This document shows positions 4,118 through 6,426 of a DNA stretch of 6,426 nucleotides, one piece after another. The notes under the pieces were generated by a model that saw only the letters and a list, made by a program, of their open reading frames with translations, was not told where the DNA came from and searched no databases. A program made the position numbers and the translations under genes. Within the stretch, counting starts at the first letter, position 1. Every line of letters begins with the position of its first letter. This stretch comes from Streptomyces regalis (lineage in GTDB: Bacteria > Actinomycetota > Actinomycetes > Streptomycetales > Streptomycetaceae): the NCBI RefSeq assembly GCF_001509475.1, contig NZ_LLZG01000155.1, positions 1 to 6,426 on the forward strand, written 5' to 3'.

Positions 4118-6028
4118 AACACCACCTTCTCCGGCACCCCGAAGAAGACCGACTGCGACAGCGTCATCGACCAGAACTGGGGCACCGGCGCCCCCGCCAC
4201 CGGGCTGCCCAGCAACTACTTCGGCGTCCGCTGGACCGTCACCCGTGACTTCGGCTCCGGCGGCCCCTTCACCTTCACCGCCTCCGGCCTGGACGGCATC
4301 CGTGTCTACCTGGACCCGGGCACGACCGGCGCCCGCAAGATCGACCTGTGGAAGAACACCTCCACGACCGTGTCGAAGACCGTCAACGTGACGATCCCGT
4401 CCGGCAAGCACACCCTCCGCATCGACTACGTCAACTGGACCGGAAGCGCCAAGGTCAAGTTCGGCTACGTGCCGCGCACCTCGGCGACCTACGACAAGGT
4501 CAAGCCGCTCGCCCCCACCGGCGCCACCTGGACCTACCGCACGGGCACCACCGGCAACACGGCGGTCCTCGGCTGGGCGGCCAACAAGGAGATGGACCTC
4601 GCGGGTTACCGCGTCTACCGGGCGCCGGCGGGCACCAGCACCTGGACCCGCGTCGGTACGACCACCAGCCGCACCTTCTCCGACACGCCGCCGTCGACCG
4701 GACAGTCGTACGTCTATCAGATCCGGGCCTACGACAAGGCCGGCAACGAGTCGGTGGGCACCGCCGCTCAGGGCCCGGTCCCTACACCCGACTTCACCGC
4801 GCCCGCCGCGCCCGTGCTGACGGTCACGAGCACCCCGAACGCCAACAACCTTTCCTGGACGGCCCCCACGGACGTCGTCGCCTTCTCGGTCTTCAGCAAG
4901 AAGAGCTCGGAGACCACCTGGACCGAGCACCCCGAGACCACCGAGACGAGCTGGTCGGACACCTCGGCGCTGTACGGCGTGTCGTACGACTACAAGGTCC
5001 TCGCCTACGACGCGGCCTGGAACCACACCTACTCCACCGTCGTCAGCGGCGTCCCGACCATCACCCCGCCGCAGAACGTCACCGCCACCACCCCGTCGTA
5101 CGGCGCGGTGATCAGCTGGAGCGAGCCCGCGGAGAACGACACCGAGACCTACACGGTCCTGCGCTCGCCCGCCCCGGCCGACGGCACCCGCACCTGGACG
5201 ACCGTCAACTGCCGCGACCGCGCCACGAGCACCGACGCGGCCGGAAACACGGTCCGCAAGTGCACCGACTACGACGGCGACCAGGGCGCCACCTACGCCT
5301 ACTTGGTGCGGCGCAAGGACATCTACGGCCGCTGGTCCGTCCCGTCCCGGGAGATCCTCGTCACCCGCCCCGGCGACGAGATCGCCCCGCCGGCCGTGAC
5401 CAACCTGACCGCGCAGGCCTTGGAGTACGGCGTCAAGCTCGACTGGGACCCGAGCCCGGTGGAGGACCTCGCCGAGTACTGGATCTACGAGCAGTCGCAT
5501 CCGTCCAAGTACCCCGACTCGATCGGCAAGGTGGACGCCACCAGGTCGGAGACGCTGCTGCGCATGCCGGCGGACGGCGAGGAGAAGCACTACGTCGTCG
5601 TCGCCGTGGACCGCTACGGCAATGTCGCGGAGTTCATCGGCGACCCCGAGGGCGACGGCACCTACTGGAGCGACCCGGTCTCCCTGGTCTTCGTCAACGA
5701 GCTCGACGTCCGCCCGACGACCGCCGCCCCCGAGGCCACGGCGTGCGATCTGGGCTCATTCGTCGACCAGTCGGGCAACGTCCAGGTGGATCCGTACTGT
5801 TACGGCACGTCCTTCACGGAGGCCGACGGCTACCACGTCCACCGCTGGGACCGCGCGACGAACACCTGGGTCCGTGTGACGCAGGCGCCCGCGACGACCC
5901 CGTACTGGACCGACACCGCCGCGCCGGCCGGGAGCACGGTCTACTACTACGCCTCCTTCACCAAGGAGGACGGCACGGAGGCGTTCACGGACGTGACCAC
6001 CGCCGTCACGCTGCCCAGCGGCAGCTGA
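3968..6028 (+). CDS. Secreted PA14 domain / fibronectin type III repeat protein
   Basis: This 686-aa exported protein has a signal peptide at 1-33 (N-terminal RR, an Ala/Val-rich core, cleavage after ASA at 31-33; a Tat route is not clearly indicated). Residues about 46-168 form a PA14 domain (FFANTNTTFSG, NWGTGAPATGLPSNYFGVRW, FTFTASGLDGIRVYLD, HTLRIDYVNW). FN3-like modules follow at about 178-272, 278-364, 365-468 and 472-576, with repeated V-x-L-x-W and Y-x-V-x-AYD patterns. A fifth, divergent FN3-like module lies at about 588-686. Six cysteines fall as three within-module pairs (C37/C63, C415/C432, C593/C611), fitting disulfides outside the cell. No catalytic domain, LPXTG motif or transmembrane tail is seen, so it is probably released or wall-associated. 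PA14 and FN3 modules usually bind glycans or proteins. The PA14 loop reads L108-D109, lacking the Asp pair used for calcium and sugar binding in fungal adhesins. The ATG follows GAGG by 4 nt. Confidence 0.9.
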   Translation: MNPARRTTTAAAAAVVLATAGGLLTAVTAPASAATTCTSPVFKRQFFANTNTTFSGTPKKTDCDSVIDQNWGTGAPATGLPSNYFGVRWTVTRDFGSGGPFTFTASGLDGIRVYLDPGTTGARKIDLWKNTSTTVSKTVNVTIPSGKHTLRIDYVNWTGSAKVKFGYVPRTSATYDKVKPLAPTGATWTYRTGTTGNTAVLGWAANKEMDLAGYRVYRAPAGTSTWTRVGTTTSRTFSDTPPSTGQSYVYQIRAYDKAGNESVGTAAQGPVPTPDFTAPAAPVLTVTSTPNANNLSWTAPTDVVAFSVFSKKSSETTWTEHPETTETSWSDTSALYGVSYDYKVLAYDAAWNHTYSTVVSGVPTITPPQNVTATTPSYGAVISWSEPAENDTETYTVLRSPAPADGTRTWTTVNCRDRATSTDAAGNTVRKCTDYDGDQGATYAYLVRRKDIYGRWSVPSREILVTRPGDEIAPPAVTNLTAQALEYGVKLDWDPSPVEDLAEYWIYEQSHPSKYPDSIGKVDATRSETLLRMPADGEEKHYVVVAVDRYGNVAEFIGDPEGDGTYWSDPVSLVFVNELDVRPTTAAPEATACDLGSFVDQSGNVQVDPYCYGTSFTEADGYHVHRWDRATNTWVRVTQAPATTPYWTDTAAPAGSTVYYYASFTKEDGTEAFTDVTTAVTLPSGS

Positions 6029-6066
6029 GGCGAAGGAAAACGCCGAGAACGCCGAAAGTGAAGAGT

Positions 6067-6104
6067 GAAGGGGCCCGGGGGTTGCTGAACCCCCGGGCCC
6101 CTTC
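6067..6104 (+). terminator. Strong intrinsic-type terminator after the PA14-FN3 gene
   Basis: A perfect 17-bp inverted repeat with a 4-nt loop (GCTG) starts 39 nt after the stop codon. The left arm is 6067-6083 (GAAGGGGCCCGGGGGTT) and the right arm is 6088-6104. There is no T-run after the stem beyond TTC, which is common for Streptomyces terminators. Because it is symmetrical it may work in both directions and should insulate the next gene copy. Confidence 0.9.
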
Positions 6105-6106
6105 GA

Positions 6107-6191
6107 CGGCGGCCTGAAGCTCGGCCACCCGGGACTGCAGCGCCGCGACCTGGTTCTCCAGTTCCCTGGCGCACCGCCCAAAGTCACAGGC
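6107..6191 (-). pseudogene. Possible remnant of a coiled-coil coding sequence on the minus strand
   Basis: The minus-strand frame just below a TGA (complement of 6192-6194) reads CARELENQVAALQSRVAELQ and then AAVEG. L, V, L, V, L, V occupy alternating 4-3-4-3-4 spacings (LENQVAALQSRVAELQAAV), an ideal heptad pattern, and the codons are G/C-ended. There is no start codon or Shine-Dalgarno and the frame runs directly into the terminator stem. It therefore looks like a fragment rather than a working gene. Chance in GC-rich DNA is possible. Confidence 0.25.
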
Positions 6192-6222
6192 TCACCCGTA
6201 CAACCCATCGGCCGCTCCACGA

Positions 6223-6267
6223 GTCGTGATCGTCACCAGCCCTTCCCCGGCCAACGCCGATCACGAC
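6223..6267 (+). promoter_or_regulatory. Leader inverted repeat of the second PA14-FN3 gene
   Basis: GTCGTGATCG (6223-6232) and CGATCACGAC (6258-6267) form a perfect 10-bp inverted repeat with a 25-nt centre. The right arm again ends one base before GAGG, the ribosome binding site of ATG 6277. The base that mispairs in copy A (A at 3918) is G here, which restores pairing, while the inner arm seen in copy A has decayed. The outer arms are therefore the preserved part. Confidence 0.55.
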
Positions 6268-6276
6268 CGAGGATCC

Positions 6277-6426
6277 ATGAACCCAGCCAGACGCACGACC
6301 ACCGCGGCCGCCGCCGCTGTCGTGCTCGCCACCGCGGGCGGTCTCCTCACCGCCGTCACCGCGCCCGCCTCCGCCGCGACGACCTGCACGTCGCCGGTCT
6401 TCAAGCGGCAGTTCTTCGCGAACACC
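6277..6426 (+). CDS. Second PA14-FN3 secreted protein gene, truncated by the window edge
   Basis: The first 50 codons are visible. They encode the same residues as positions 1-50 of the 686-aa protein: the signal peptide with ASA cleavage site, then ATTCTSPVFKRQFFANT. Only one synonymous base differs. GAGG (6269-6272) precedes the ATG by 4 nt. The gene continues past the window, so its length and domain set cannot be known. It is presumably a paralogue with the same export route and N-terminal PA14 fold. A terminator separates the two copies and each has its own leader, so they are likely transcribed separately. Confidence 0.9.
   Translation, partial: MNPARRTTTAAAAAVVLATAGGLLTAVTAPASAATTCTSPVFKRQFFANT

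Larger units (their letters stand above)
6179..6426 (+). repeat. Direct repeat, copy B: leader and start of the second PA14-FN3 gene
   Basis: This is the second copy of the 3871-4117 segment, extending to the window edge. The leader part is about 81% identical to copy A. The 19 bases before the ATG are identical, and the first 150 coding bases carry one synonymous change. Confidence 0.95.

Noticed and set aside
3785..5590. 601-codon minus-strand frame opposite the PA14-FN3 gene
   Set aside because: Its sequence is Gly/Arg/Val-rich low-complexity text typical of the antisense of a high-GC gene, with no domain pattern; the plus strand carries clear PA14 and FN3 modules. Only its last 45 codons, outside the overlap, were considered separately.
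4348..6117. 589-codon plus-strand frame overlapping the PA14-FN3 gene
   Set aside because: Arg/His/Pro-rich shadow frame starting inside the PA14 domain without a ribosome binding site; high-GC codon bias keeps such frames free of stops.

Overview
The window looks like Streptomyces or a close actinomycete. GC is high, third codon positions are rich in G/C (almost saturated in the large gene on the right), GTG starts occur, and the families present are typical of that group: XRE regulators with a DUF5753 tail, a DUF397 partner, a DUF6879 protein and a large secreted PA14/fibronectin-III protein. These assignments come from recognising motifs by eye; no database search was possible.

Left part (about 1-3169): two XRE/DUF5753 regulatory cassettes face each other. 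On the plus strand, a 293-aa XRE/DUF5753 regulator (269-1150) is followed by a DUF397 protein (1161-1361) and a possible 43-aa protein (1389-1520). This is the arrangement of the Scr1/Scr2-type XRE-DUF397 pairs of Streptomyces. On the minus strand, a cassette read from about 3169 down to 1535 encodes an 86-aa conserved small protein, a DUF6879 protein overlapping it by 29 nt, and a second XRE/DUF5753 regulator (283 aa). The cassettes end tail to tail with 14 nt between stops and no visible terminator. A nested inverted repeat with a further copy of its arm (TCACTCAA) precedes the first cassette. A promoter-like TTGACG-18-AAGGTT precedes the second.

Middle (about 3170-3967): a divergent control region with three (G)TACATC-like boxes lies between the minus-strand cassette and two small plus-strand genes. 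These encode a 68-aa Cys/His-rich protein and a 71-aa protein, coupled by TGATG. A possible 44-aa minus-strand ORF abuts them stop to stop.

Right part (3871-6426): a 686-aa exported protein has a signal peptide, a PA14 domain and about five FN3-like modules, with no enzyme domain seen. It is followed by a 17-bp perfect hairpin terminator. A second copy of the same gene then begins at 6277 and runs off the window. Its first 150 coding bases differ from the first copy at one position, whereas the upstream leader is only about 81% identical. The leader holds an inverted repeat ending next to the Shine-Dalgarno sequence, and its outer arm is preserved in both copies.

Functionally, the left and middle parts read as an accessory island of small DNA-binding regulators and their partners. 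The right part is a tandem family of cell-surface or secreted binding proteins. Nothing in the sequence directly links the two halves.
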